Part shown: one piece after another, positions 20,685 to 31,612 of the stretch
Numbering within the stretch: position 1 is the first letter of the stretch
Layout of the letters: each line of letters begins with the position of its first letter
DNA from: Zarea fungicola
Taxonomy: Eukaryota > Ascomycota > Sordariomycetes > Hypocreales > Cordycipitaceae
Direction: 5' to 3'
DNA: 64,000 nt
Assembly: GCA_900169235.1 (NCBI GenBank)
Contig: FWCC01000140.1
Span: 62,001 to 126,000, forward strand
The notes under the pieces: model-generated
Database searches by the model: none
Told to the model about the DNA's origin: nothing
The model's input: only the letters and a program-made list of their open reading frames with translations
Position numbers and translations under genes: made by a program

Positions 20685-22606
20685 CTAGACAGTTTTCTTC
20701 ACCTTATTCTTTGAACCGCGAGGTCTTCCACGTCCGCGCTTGACAGGTGGTGGCTGAATCGCTGACTGTTCAGTCGACTGTTGAAGCTCGGGGCTGTTGG
20801 ACGCGGCTGGGGTGGCAGGTGGTGTCGGCAGAGAGCCTGAGCCGTCTATGAGCACGGCTGTAGCTGTATTTTGAACTCGGATTGACAAAGCAGCCGAAGA
20901 ACGTCTTCTTTTCCCTGTGCGAGGTCGCTGTGCTGTCTGGCGAGCGCGTGGTTCTTCTACAGGCCCCTGACTGTTGGTGGCCGAGACTGCTTTGCTGGAA
21001 ACGTGTGCGCGCAAATCCTCGTATAGTTGATTGGCCGATTCAAGCAATTCTGTGAGATTTTTGAGAGCCTCGCGAGGATTATTGCGGTAGAAAAACTTTG
21101 AGTGGTACGGATCGTTTTCGTAGGACGGAGTACTGTAGAAGCTGTGAATGTCCTAGTGACGAAAATGTTAGCGTTTTGGGGGCGCGGGCTGCTGGTGGAC
21201 GCGGAAAAAAATGTGGCCGGCCCACCACAGCCACTTGACATGGACCGGTGGGAATAATGACTTACTTTGTAAACTTCATCACTAAATACTAGGCAGCTTT
21301 CTTCCCTGTCGGCTCTTTGAAAAGCTTCAAAGGCCATCGCCGACTGTCTCTCATCCTCCTTTTCCACAAACTCGCCCACTTTCCAGCCGGTGGCATATTG
21401 GAGCAGGTCCAGTAGTTTTACAAGATGTGGTGACTCTCGGGGCGTCGGTGAGCTAATCAAGGTCAAGAGAGTTACAAACTCGGTGACAACTGGGCTCTCG
21501 CGAACAACCTTTCGAATGTCTTCCGGAAATGTTTCCTCCTTTGGCAAATAAAATTGCCAGTACCATTCCAGGGTAAAAATGTCCATGGGCGTGATGGTCT
21601 CTCGCCGAGCGAGCATTTCCGCCAGCACCTCCTTCGACGCGGCCGTCGCGTGACTGTTGCAGTAAGTCAGGATAGCGAGCAAAATGTGCACTACGCGCCC
21701 GGTGATGTCTGTGAGACGCCCGAGATACTCCTTCTGATGGCGAGGCACAAGGCCGCTGTACACAAAGTACCCTCCCGCGTCCGACGTGGCGGATGGTACA
21801 GGCAGCTCATATCCAAGGTCAAGCAAGTCGAGCTCCATCTCCGCAAAGTGATTCGTGTTGTTGTACATTTCAAACCATTTCGTCAAGTCGGGGCTCATGT
21901 AGCGAAAGATGTACGTGCCCGATGCCTTGCGAAGATAGTACTCTGTGCCCCAGAGGCCGTAGTACATATTGACCATGTCTGTGCTTTGCTCTCCATCATT
22001 ACTTGTCGTGAACGTCGTATTGAACGCGGGCTGGGTATCAATTTCTAGGTCGCGAATGCGAGCCTGTGCTTTGCGGAGTTGGTCGCGGCTGCCGACGCTC
22101 GCATTGATGACTCTCTCCGTCTTGCTCAGTGAATCAAGAGAGGAGGCATTGTCGCGAAAAAAGTCGGGCTTGGCTACCCGGTTGCCTTCATGGAAAAGGG
22201 CAAGACACTTGACTACAATCGAGCACTCGAGGTTGTGAAGCTTGGTTTCCAACTTTGCTTCACGTTCAATGGGCTTTTGGTATCTCTCCTTCTGAGTCGA
22301 CTCATTGACAAAGAATATATCCAGCAAGTTATGCTCTGTGAGCCAATCGCGGAATAGAAAAGTTTTTCCCTTCTTTTGGTAATGTTGCTGTAGTTGAAAA
22401 AATATGTAATTTCTCACCCGCACAGCTTCTTCCCTGGTTGGAAAATGTGGCTCTGCTTCGTTGAAGGCTTTGACAAACCCATCTTTGTTGAGCATCATTA
22501 CCGTCCTGTCCCCAAGCGGTTTTATGGATGAGGCGAGCGTTTTGACTATCCGGAACGTGGGAGTATTCTCCGCCGGCGGTAGTTGGATGTTGAAATCTGT
22601 AGCCAT
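20685..22606 (-). CDS. AT-hook protein of unknown function
   Basis: Exons 21266-22606 and 20685-21152 with a 112-nt intron (donor GTAAGT, GCTAAC branch, CTAG acceptor) give 602 aa. The first ~450 residues look globular, with Tyr/Trp/Phe-rich segments such as WGTEYYLRKASGTYIFRYM, and no domain that I recognise. The last ~100 residues are Ser/Pro/Thr-rich and disordered. They end in VKRGRGRPRGSKNKVKK, a canonical AT-hook (GRGRPRGSK core) that binds the minor groove of AT-rich DNA. A second basic patch, KRRRSSA, may add to nuclear import. This suggests a nuclear chromatin-associated protein; its specific role is unknown. It lies head-to-tail with the mL40 gene. Confidence 0.75.
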
Positions 22607-25600
22607 GATGACTGTTTACCGTTGACAGACGATGAAAGGAAGGTCTGAAAAGTTGCCTGTTGATGCAGCTGTCACGGCCAGCATTCCAGAGCAGATCTGG
22701 AGCACTGTAGATTTGAGGTTGAAGATGCTCTGTAATATCAGTCAGAACAGTTAAAAATCGAAAGAGGTGGTTTGCAACCTATCCTGAAGTTGGGTGGCAA
22801 AACTGGTCTTCTTATTTGAATTCCAGCGGCTCAGCACATTGTGAGCAAGGCGAGTCTCGCGTATTCTAAAGCCACTTTTGAGACCCTTAAGCCACGAAAG
22901 TTAGAAAATGAACCTATACCCGATTTGTACCGAGTTGGGTGACGATGAAGAAGGCCTTGATTTGTGGCTTGCATATACTTTTGCGATCGGGCTTGAGAAC
23001 AGGATTTCGGCACGCCTGATCTTGCGCAACGTAATACAAAAGTGCTCTTTGGCTGAAATAAGGCATTTGCAGGGGTGCTCAGGCTGTAAATATGGTCCTG
23101 TCTATTAATGAAGTAGCACCTTCTGACCGGATTCTCGGATGGCCCAAACGTGGTCGAACTGTGGCAGCGGGCACAGAAACCAAATGAGATGAATAAAGTA
23201 GAACTAAATATCTAAAATTCCAGTCTGCTGATGGTCATAACTTTATTCGTCCGGTAATAACTGTCGAGCAGGGAGTTACCAGGACCGCGTCAAGGAAGGC
23301 GCCGGCCGATGAGCCAGTGTGACAGGCCGACTTGCCAAGCCCAGTCTGCCACAAGAAAACTCAAGTAAACGCTTTCCAAAGCATCCAGCAGTGAAATGAC
23401 CCCAAACTCCTACCAGTCGTCGAGTGAGAAAACAAATAGAAATGAGCTAGCAGAGTGGCGTGGCCGAGTCACAAAATGTCACCTGTTCTACACGCCCATG
23501 CGAATCTTTTTCAGCATTTACTTCAATTTGAATATACTGATGACTTATTATTCATCATGGGCTTAGAAGCCACGCAGGAGTCACAGTTTTATCCACAGAA
23601 TGGGCCTTCAAACCGGTGATATTCGAAACATTACAAGCACATTCAACGAGGCACGAAACAAAGCTCCGCCTTTCAATCATCGTTGAAAATTTTTAAACTG
23701 GCATGATTGAATTGGTATTCACTACCGTACCTATGTACCTCTGATTTATGCCGTTGCCTCGTGTCGAAGACTCAGACTGTACGCCGAATTTATTCTGCCC
23801 CTTTAGCAAGTCAACATTGTTTTTTTGCCCATGTATTAAAATATTATATATTAGGCCCTGTAGACCCCATTTCTACAACCTTCAAAAGCGAACGCCCTTT
23901 CCAAGCAGTCTCTCGCTACCAAAAGTCATGCGAAAACCGCCAGCACAGGCGGCTACCAGTTACTGAAGACGTGGATACCGATGATGGCGCACGATAAGTC
24001 ATTTTGCACTGCGCTCTCAATGGATAATATTTTGAATCTCTGACGTTTTGGCGTCTGATGGCGTGTGGCGTAAGGAAGCCACAAAACTTAGTCGAGTCTT
24101 GACAGTGGGAGTGTACCGTATCGCGGGCCTTTTAATGCAATACATACTGCAATATCGTCTTGTGTGCGTCTTGTGTGAATATTGAGATGGTTGTATGCTT
24201 GAATAGGATGTTGTTGAATTCTACAGCGAGTGGCTTGCCGGGTTTCAGGCGTGGTTGGGATCTGTCAGGGTAAGAAGCAGCTACGGAATTTCTTTGAAGC
24301 CACACCCAATGGGATTGAAGATGATGGTGCAACATCAAAAGGTCAACTTGACAAAGTCAGGATGCCTTATGAAGGAAGCTTTTGCCAAACCGGGTTCGGA
24401 CGACGGTAGTCGCTACTGCGTCCTGGTGGACAATCGTGGAGCGGTAACCAAGTAGCTGCTTGACCATCAACAGCCTGGCCCTAGAACGGAACTTTTCAAT
24501 AGTGAATTTTTGGCCTAGAGAGATCTTGGGAATAATATCAACTCAAAAATTGCAGTAGGCAAGCATGAGAGTACACAAGTCCGCCGCGAACACATGGTAC
24601 AGCGGGCCGTCCATTTTTCCTTCTGCCCCGGACAGATGCACTAGTACATGCCTACATCGGTTTAGAAAGAGAATAAATGCACTGGTACATGCATTCATGG
24701 ACTAGAAGAACAATGCATTTATTAGCGTAGGATATTGTCTACGTTAATCGCCAGATACAATGCACATGTCCGTCATGACGTGGATCTTTGTCCAGGCGCT
24801 TCAGCAAACAATCCTGAGTAGTGAGAAGCGTTGTGACAAGCCTGCAATTTTACAGGGAAAATAGCAAAGATGTATAGATAAACTTGGGAATTCTCTTGAA
24901 CACGGTTGTCAATTTGATTTGCCATGTCTCCCAGTGGTGGCGACCTGTAGTCTTCAGGGTGGATGGGCCAAATACGAACGCTGGGGTGAGGCGTCTCCAG
25001 CTTTGTGTTGCGCGAAACGGAAAAAGTAAAAGCGTGTTAAATGCTGCAAAGCTCTGAGACTTATTTAAACATTGTACAGAATTCAATCTTTATATCCTTT
25101 GAAGCTTCCGCTAGTATTCTTCGCCGCCTATGGAGAAACAGCCACGACTCACCGGTCGCCCCGCGGTATTTGTTGTCACGTAATTCATAACGGGCAAGCC
25201 ACAAGCCGGTGCTACTAGCAAACCATGTTATGTTTTGATCAGATTTCAAATTGAACCATGCTTCGATTGTTTCACTGAAGTTCTCAATCTCTGCTAATGG
25301 TTGTTTGGCCGTGTACACCGGATTATGCACCAGTCGCCTGGCCGACATCGCCGTCACTGGGACGTTTAATTGAATCGCGAACTAACTACCAACGTAGAAG
25401 CAAGCCGTTTAGCCCAATAGTTGTATCCTTGGGCAACCAACATTAGCTGGCCTAGTGCGCTTCCATTGCTTCGCGGTTGACGTCATCACCAACTACACCG
25501 TTCACGGGCATCCCGGCTTTACTGCTGGCGCCAAACTTGCTACAAGACTGAAATCTATGGAAAGTCTTTTAATTAAGTTGAACAAGTCTGGCAGTGAAGG

Positions 25601-26292
25601 GTGTTACTCAATTCATTGCGCTTTCCAGGCCGCTACCGGCCGCTACCATTCTTTCTGTATGCTGGTCCCCGTTGTTAGCCGAGACAAGTGGCGGACGCTG
25701 ACGGTGTCTCAATCCAGGTACAAATCTCAAAACTAAAATAGCTCAAACTCAATCTGAATAGCCGCGCTGCAGATTCTTACTTTTTTGTCTCGCCAGAATT
25801 TGGTAATTAATACGAGTTGTGAGACACTTGTCCCAGGTTCTTTCCTTTCCACCATTCAGCAAGATGCTGCTACTCTGCGAATGCTGAGAGGAGGTTTCCT
25901 AAAGATAAAATCCTGCGAATATCTGCTAATGCATTATAAACGATGTGAAATTTTTGTTAATCTGGGTAAAAAGCTGTTGACCTTTTTAGATGCTCCCGGT
26001 TTGGGATGGGCTGCTATCTTTTTACGTGTACGTAGGTGTGTGGACAAACGTAGCTTTAAATGACCCTAGCTTGACCTAAATACTGAGAAAAAATAGCTGA
26101 CGGTATAGGGAACGATCGACAGTGTATTATCTACATAAATGATATTTATTAACTGTAAATAACGTATTGGTGTTCTTGGCTAATCTCAAGCTCTCGTCCT
26201 TTCTTTTCATGTCATTCTTTTCAATTTTCTAAAGGTGGATTACAAAAAACATCTTTAAATACAATGCTCATATTTCCATGTAAAGTATCCAC
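22607..26292. other. 3.7-kb region without a convincing gene
   Basis: Both strands carry only short frames without motifs. The longest ATG-led frame is a 95-codon stretch on the minus strand (25061-25348), not recognisable. An imperfect repeat of TGCACTAGTACATGC-type words occurs at about 24633-24650 and 24676-24695. The leftmost part (22607-22800) should hold the AT-hook gene promoter. Confidence 0.5.
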
Positions 26293-27066
26293 CTAGTCCA
26301 ATTTGCTAACAAAGTATTCCACCGCTTCGGCAATGAAATCGCCAACCTCCTTTGGACGACTCAACATGGGCGAGTGACTCGTCGCAATACCGCGATCCGT
26401 AACGTCGGCCCCAGCCTCGCGCGCCACCTTGATGGTGTATTCCTGGAGCTCTACAGGCAGAGCATGGTCCTCGAGTGTCTTGAGGTACCAGGTTGGTACA
26501 TCCTCCCAGCCAGAGTAGGAGAACTCTCCTCCAGAGAGCAGCGACAGCAGAGAATGTTGTGTGAGCTTGTCAACCCACTCTTGGCCTTCTTCTTCAGGAA
26601 GATCATGATACAGCATGTCGCGCTTGTCGACGACAATGTCAGCGAAGCCGGTCGCCTTGTTGATGACCCATGATGGAGGTGGCTGGCCGCCCATGGCATC
26701 GAGAAAGGCCATGCCGGTGACGGTGAAGCCAGTGGCCATCATGACAATGCCAATGACGTTGGCTTTGGCGTCTGCGCGGCCGTCGGACTTGCGGGAGAAG
26801 CCCTTGACAGCGCTGTTGCCAACCTGGCCGCCGTAGGAGTGCTCGACAATGACGACGTTGTTGCCGCTGTCCGTTTCTCTACGAATGATGTCTTGGGTAG
26901 CCTTGACGTCATCTCCAAAGGTGGCTGCAGGGTTACCCTGTGTGGAGGGTAGGGTGACGGCAACGCCCTTGAAGCCCTTGGTGGCTACTTGGGCAATGAC
27001 TTTATCCCACGTTTCCGCACGATGCCAGGCACCGGGGACAAAGACAAGTGTGGGTTTGGATGCCAT
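26293..27066 (-). CDS. alpha/beta hydrolase
   Basis: Single exon, 257 aa. The N-terminus MASKPTLVFVPGAWHRAETW has the strand-loop with the oxyanion-hole motif (VFVPGAWH) of AB-hydrolase-6 type enzymes. The nucleophile elbow is VIVEHSYGGQVG, with Ser in H-S-Y-G-G; the usual leading Gly of G-x-S-x-G is Glu here. The likely catalytic His is in GIATSHSPMLSRP near the C-terminus, and an acidic residue around TLEDHALP may complete the triad. There is no signal peptide, so it is probably cytosolic. Relatives act as small esterases or hydrolases on varied substrates; the substrate cannot be named. No biosynthetic neighbours are evident. Confidence 0.85.
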   Translation of the reverse strand: MASKPTLVFVPGAWHRAETWDKVIAQVATKGFKGVAVTLPSTQGNPAATFGDDVKATQDIIRRETDSGNNVVIVEHSYGGQVGNSAVKGFSRKSDGRADAKANVIGIVMMATGFTVTGMAFLDAMGGQPPPSWVINKATGFADIVVDKRDMLYHDLPEEEGQEWVDKLTQHSLLSLLSGGEFSYSGWEDVPTWYLKTLEDHALPVELQEYTIKVAREAGADVTDRGIATSHSPMLSRPKEVGDFIAEAVEYFVSKLD

Positions 27067-28405
27067 GAGGGGTAATATATGTCGGGAATAAAGTGTGGTT
27101 TAGGGGTGAAAAGGTAGAGTATTTGCAAGTGGTGAGTCTAGAGGGAACAGGTTTGCTTGTCGTTGCTGGTAGAGTGGTCGCCTCTTTATACTTGTTTGGC
27201 CGTCCATAGGCATGAGAATTGCCGGCAACTTGCAGGCAACTTTCCACATTTCTCGCCATGGATCCCCGAAACTGTCACTCAGCACGGGGTTTATGAGTCG
27301 AGCGGCAGCCCGAATACACTGCAACATGTGGACTGCCCCTTTGGACGCCGAAGCCTCCAAGTACGTACTTGCATGAATCCTGGCGGCACTTACCATCAGC
27401 GGCAATTCCAGGAAGGCCGAGGTACCAATCCGATCCACAGGTACGACAACTATACCTAGATACAGGGATTATTCATCCAACATCAGTGTACTTGGACAGT
27501 ATAACAGTGGGTAGGTTTACATGCTGCAGGCTTCGTACAGTCAAAGGAGCATCCACTACGCAGCGTCTTGCCAAGGCCAATGGACAGATTAACACTACAG
27601 ATACAAATGCAGTGCTAATAATAAGTATCAACATATCAGTGCCTTTCTACATTGCATATTACTTGAATAAATAATTGCCTTTTAGTTTTAACGGTTGAAA
27701 ATAGAATCCTGCCGGCTTGACTTGACAAGACCATTAGTTTCTGTCCAAGCAAATTTGCCACAAAGAAGTCTCCGTTCGATTGGATTGGCTAATAAACCTT
27801 CGGCTAGGCACTAAGCATAACTTTCTTTCCGCGAAATTTTCCGTAATTTCCCCATTTCCTCCATCGAATCTGCGGAATCCGCATACTTGGGTTGAATCGA
27901 GTTCCCGGTGGGTTTTGCCGGTGGGTTTGATGCGGCGTCCGAAGGTGGGAGTTGTCCGATCGGGACTTGACCTGGCCTAGAGCTGAAATTGGACGCGGCG
28001 CCTGCAGCTGCCTTAATAAGGCACCTTGCTGGATCAATTGGCTCTGTCGCCTAAATTGCTTCAATTTGTACCAGCAACGGCATCTCTGAGCGAAACCAGG
28101 GTTCACTTAGCATTCCAAGGCGTATCCATTCAAACTATGATTGGCCTCGGGTAGAGAGCATTACCAACAAGGAGATACAACTCTAGATCCGATTTCTTGC
28201 TATTTGTCGAGATTCTTCGCCAGTCCCTGTGCACCAGGCAACCCCGCGCGTTGGGCTTGGCGCTGCCCTTTTCGCGCATTCGCCTTGCTCGCTGCGTACG
28301 TGTGTCCGTATGCTTGGGTGCTTGACAGCAGAGCGCAACGGGCCTCCGCTTCCAGTTGCCATCTTTTTCTCCAGCGGGAGAACTGCAGATATTGTGTGAG
28401 CGAGG
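27067..28405. other. intergenic region between divergent hydrolase and Zn2Cys6 genes
   Basis: No gene supported. It carries promoters for both neighbours. A short inverted repeat (TGCGGA-A-TCCGCA, 27871-27883) contains CGG-N3-CCG, and CCGATCGG lies at about 27956-27963. Confidence 0.5.
27871..27883. promoter_or_regulatory. CGG-N3-CCG inverted repeat, possible Zn2Cys6 binding site
   Basis: TGCGGAATCCGCA is symmetric around one base and contains CGG and CCG triplets, the half-sites typical of Zn2Cys6 dimers. It is about 520 bp upstream of a Zn2Cys6 gene, so self-regulation is possible. This is inference only. Confidence 0.25.
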
Positions 28406-30523
28406 ATGCCCACAGGCAGCCATGCGGAGGCCCTCCCATCCAACGGCGATGACACCGCGTTCAAGCGTCCGCAGGTGAAACGGACCCGAACCCGGACCGG
28501 CTGTCTTAATTGCCGGCGCAAGAAGCGCAAGTGCGACGAGGGCCGGCCGGCGTGTGGGTCGTGTATCCGGCGCGGTCAGCCATGTGAATGGGGTCTCAAG
28601 GTGACATTTCGGACCGAGAATGCCCAGCACCTGGATGCGGCCCATCCCTCCATGCGCCGGTCTGCGCGGCGCTTTCCGCACGAGTTTGAGATTCTGGATG
28701 TCACCGCTGAGATCATCCGCGACTACGATACCACGTCGCCAATGTGGGATCTCTACTGGAACAAGCATCAGAATAACGATAAGCAGCGGGCGGTCGCGAC
28801 GCAGAGTGATGGAAGCTATGCACATTCAACACCAGTCCTGGAGCCAAATATCGCTAGAGACGGGTCGTCGTCTAATACCACGCAGAGCCCATCCTTGTCC
28901 CATGGTAGAACCATGTCGTCGTTGGACATGCCGACGCCGCAAGCACATACCATAGTTCACGGCCCACAAGGCCAATCTGCGCTGCCTGCGTCGGTTCAGC
29001 ATTCCGAGAGTGCGGTTGCTAGTCTCTTGTATCTGAGTCAAGGCGGAACTCGCTACACTTCGCATGCTGGATCGGCAACTGGTATCCCGGTTCCAGCTGT
29101 TACGATTCACAGCAGCCCCGGTCATGCCTTTCACCCTGTTCACTACTCGGTTGATAGCTCAAGCCCGCCGGTAAATAACAATAAAGTGGTGGTAGACGAC
29201 GGCGTCTTCCTGCCGGGCTCTGCTTATCACGAGCTACATTCTACGTTGCGCAGTCGGCTCATCCAAGAGGTCATGTCCACAGCACCAAGCAGACAGGCGA
29301 CGCCTCTCGCAGACATCCCGGACAACGAATCTGATATGCCAGATATTACTAGATCATCCCAGTCCTCTGATTCCCCATCTCACAGGCATTCACACCCAAG
29401 AATTTTATCCAATCAAGTCGAGTGCCGCCTATGGCGCAATTGGTTCGACGAGATTGCACCATGGCTCGATAAATTTGACAATAGTCGACATTTCCAGCAC
29501 ATTATTCCAACGATGGCACCCGCCCAAGAGCATCTACGGTACTCTATCCTGGCGCTCTCTGCTCGTCAAATCGAGCGCATGTACAGCAAACCTACAGACC
29601 AAAGCCTAGCCCTCTACCAGGAAGCCATCCACACCCTGCTCCCGCACTTACCGTCCCGCAACACAGCTGTCATTGCCTCTTGTGTAATTCTATGCGTGCT
29701 GGAAATGATGAGCTGCGCGCCCTCCGCCTGGCAGCGCCATCTGGATGGCTGCGCCAGTCTCATGGAGGCTGTAGGTATCGACGGCTGCGTCGGCGGCGTG
29801 GAGCAGGCGCTATTTTGGACCTTTGCCCGTATGGATGTCTGCGGCGGCCTCATATCCTCCGTCAAGACGCTCATTCCAGTCTCGCGCTGGCTCACGGCGG
29901 CGAGTCTCGACGACGGCGCCAAGCTCTTTCAAAAATCGTCCGAGTTTTCGTGCTGGGCCAACTATGCCGTGTATCTCATTGCACATGTTCTTGATCTGCT
30001 CATGCCCAACTCGCCGCAAAAGCACGGCGAGGCCTCGCCTCGACTCATCCACGACAGGGAAAAGGGGCGTGCACAATGGTGCAAGCTCTGGGGATACATT
30101 TGCGGTTGGCTGGATGGCCGTCCCGAGCCGCTGCATCCCATCATGACCATTGCGTCCTCTCCTCCGTCACCCTTTCCGACCATCCTCTTTTCGAACCCGG
30201 CCGCCATATCCGGAAACCAGCTGTACCACACCGCGTCTATCCTGATGCTGCAGAATCTGCCGCCCGGCCTCGAGCCCCAGCCGAAGCCGCGCAGCGTGCT
30301 GTGGCATGCCCGGCGGGTATGTGGCATTAGTATATCCAATGATCACCATGGCGCGTGGACGAACAGCATTCAGCCTCTGTGGATTGCAGGGCGCTGTATG
30401 AGCAATCCGATGGAGCACAAGGCCATCCTCACGTTGCTGGAGAAGATTGAGAGGGAATCGGGATGGGGCACCAGTTGGCGCGCAGATGATCTCAAGGCTT
30501 TCTGGGGCGATTTAGGTGAATGA
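28406..30523 (+). CDS. Zn2Cys6 transcription factor with fungal-specific C-terminal domain
   Basis: Single exon, 705 aa. The binuclear zinc cluster is near the N-terminus: Cys 33, 36, 43, 50, 53 and 60 in CLNCRRKKRKC...CGSCIRRGQPC, preceded by the basic stretch KRTRTRTG. A long Ser/Thr/Pro-rich linker follows (about 110-330). The C-terminal part, from about VECRLWRNWFDEIAPWLDKF to the end (SGWGTSWRADDLKAFWGDLGE), has the helical pattern of the Fungal_trans_2 (PF11951) regulators. It should act in the nucleus as a DNA-binding regulator; target genes are unknown. The absence of introns is unusual but not rare. The nearest candidate target is the divergent hydrolase at 26293-27066, though no evidence beyond position supports that. 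Confidence 0.9.
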   Translation: MPTGSHAEALPSNGDDTAFKRPQVKRTRTRTGCLNCRRKKRKCDEGRPACGSCIRRGQPCEWGLKVTFRTENAQHLDAAHPSMRRSARRFPHEFEILDVTAEIIRDYDTTSPMWDLYWNKHQNNDKQRAVATQSDGSYAHSTPVLEPNIARDGSSSNTTQSPSLSHGRTMSSLDMPTPQAHTIVHGPQGQSALPASVQHSESAVASLLYLSQGGTRYTSHAGSATGIPVPAVTIHSSPGHAFHPVHYSVDSSSPPVNNNKVVVDDGVFLPGSAYHELHSTLRSRLIQEVMSTAPSRQATPLADIPDNESDMPDITRSSQSSDSPSHRHSHPRILSNQVECRLWRNWFDEIAPWLDKFDNSRHFQHIIPTMAPAQEHLRYSILALSARQIERMYSKPTDQSLALYQEAIHTLLPHLPSRNTAVIASCVILCVLEMMSCAPSAWQRHLDGCASLMEAVGIDGCVGGVEQALFWTFARMDVCGGLISSVKTLIPVSRWLTAASLDDGAKLFQKSSEFSCWANYAVYLIAHVLDLLMPNSPQKHGEASPRLIHDREKGRAQWCKLWGYICGWLDGRPEPLHPIMTIASSPPSPFPTILFSNPAAISGNQLYHTASILMLQNLPPGLEPQPKPRSVLWHARRVCGISISNDHHGAWTNSIQPLWIAGRCMSNPMEHKAILTLLEKIERESGWGTSWRADDLKAFWGDLGE

Positions 30524-31612
30524 ATATGCCATTTCACGATTAACGACCACATCTTGAACTTGCAAGCGCCCCGGAGGAGGGGTCACAAGTTAAAATGTCA
30601 ACCCAGCTACTCGGGGGCGCTATTTTGCGCACAGCCTGGCCGGCAACGACAGTTACTATCCGTAAAGTCCGAATATATCTGGAGCACGGCATACGTGCTT
30701 TGTAAATAGATTAGAGTGGTACCCCGTGCAGAATGCTCTGTAGGCCATGAGAGCACCGCAGCATTCCACTGAAGAAAATCATGAAATGAGAGCTCTACAC
30801 ATTTTTCGTGTTTCCGAAAGTTAAAACCAATCTTCAAATAAGAAATATTTGACTGTATTCAAATCTGGCGAATAAATGGGACGAAAAATTATCGCAAGGC
30901 AACTTCTCATCACTGAAGTTATGTTTGAATCGTAGAAAGATATGTCGCTATTATAAAAACGTGCTTTGAAGCTGGAATCTGCCACCATATTGAAGTATTT
31001 CCGCGACAACGTCTTTAATGCGTTGTTGGTAACTGCATTGTATATCCGTACACAAAAAGCAGCATTTTGTCCACATCCTGGTAAAATTGTGTTTCCCATC
31101 TTGAGAAGACAGATACTAGTAATGAAGCAGCTACCCAACTGTTGAAACTAACTAAAAGCAATAGTAACTCCCATTTCGGGCTGTATGATACTCTATGTGT
31201 CTATTTGTCTGTCTATGTTCATGTCCATGTTCGCGATGCGTAACGCCGAGTATTCCCTAGCTCTGCAATTGTTTGCTGCCTATTCTGAATCCAAATAAAC
31301 TTGCGCCATTCTCAATGCAAACTTTCCTTTATTTCTCTAAATCGAGCTGCCGCGTACCTGCTTGTTTGGGTCCTTTGTCTCGCATCGTCCCCTCATTCGC
31401 TTTGTCATTCTGTCTTTCATTGTCCGTGTGAATAGCCATGTTCATTGTCCTAGGTGACTAGCGTCCACCTGATTTCGTGTCCTCGTGATTTTATAGTTGA
31501 CCTCATTGTTCTTGACAATCTTGGTGTACCCGTGACTTTGTCATGGTTTCCGTTGGGCCACTCTTGGGATCCCTCCCTCGCTCCGGGGCCACATTCAACC
31601 ACGTTTCCGGTG
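30524..31612. other. 1.1-kb AT-rich intergenic region between convergent genes
   Basis: 3' flanks of the Zn2Cys6 gene (+) and the RRM gene (-). The middle (30780-31110) is markedly AT-rich. A degenerate frame on the minus strand at 30821-31138 shows no recognisable family. Confidence 0.5.

Noticed and set aside
25061..25348. 95-codon minus-strand frame in the 22.6-26.3 kb gap
   Set aside because: No motif, no splice partner and no signal peptide; not enough to call a gene.
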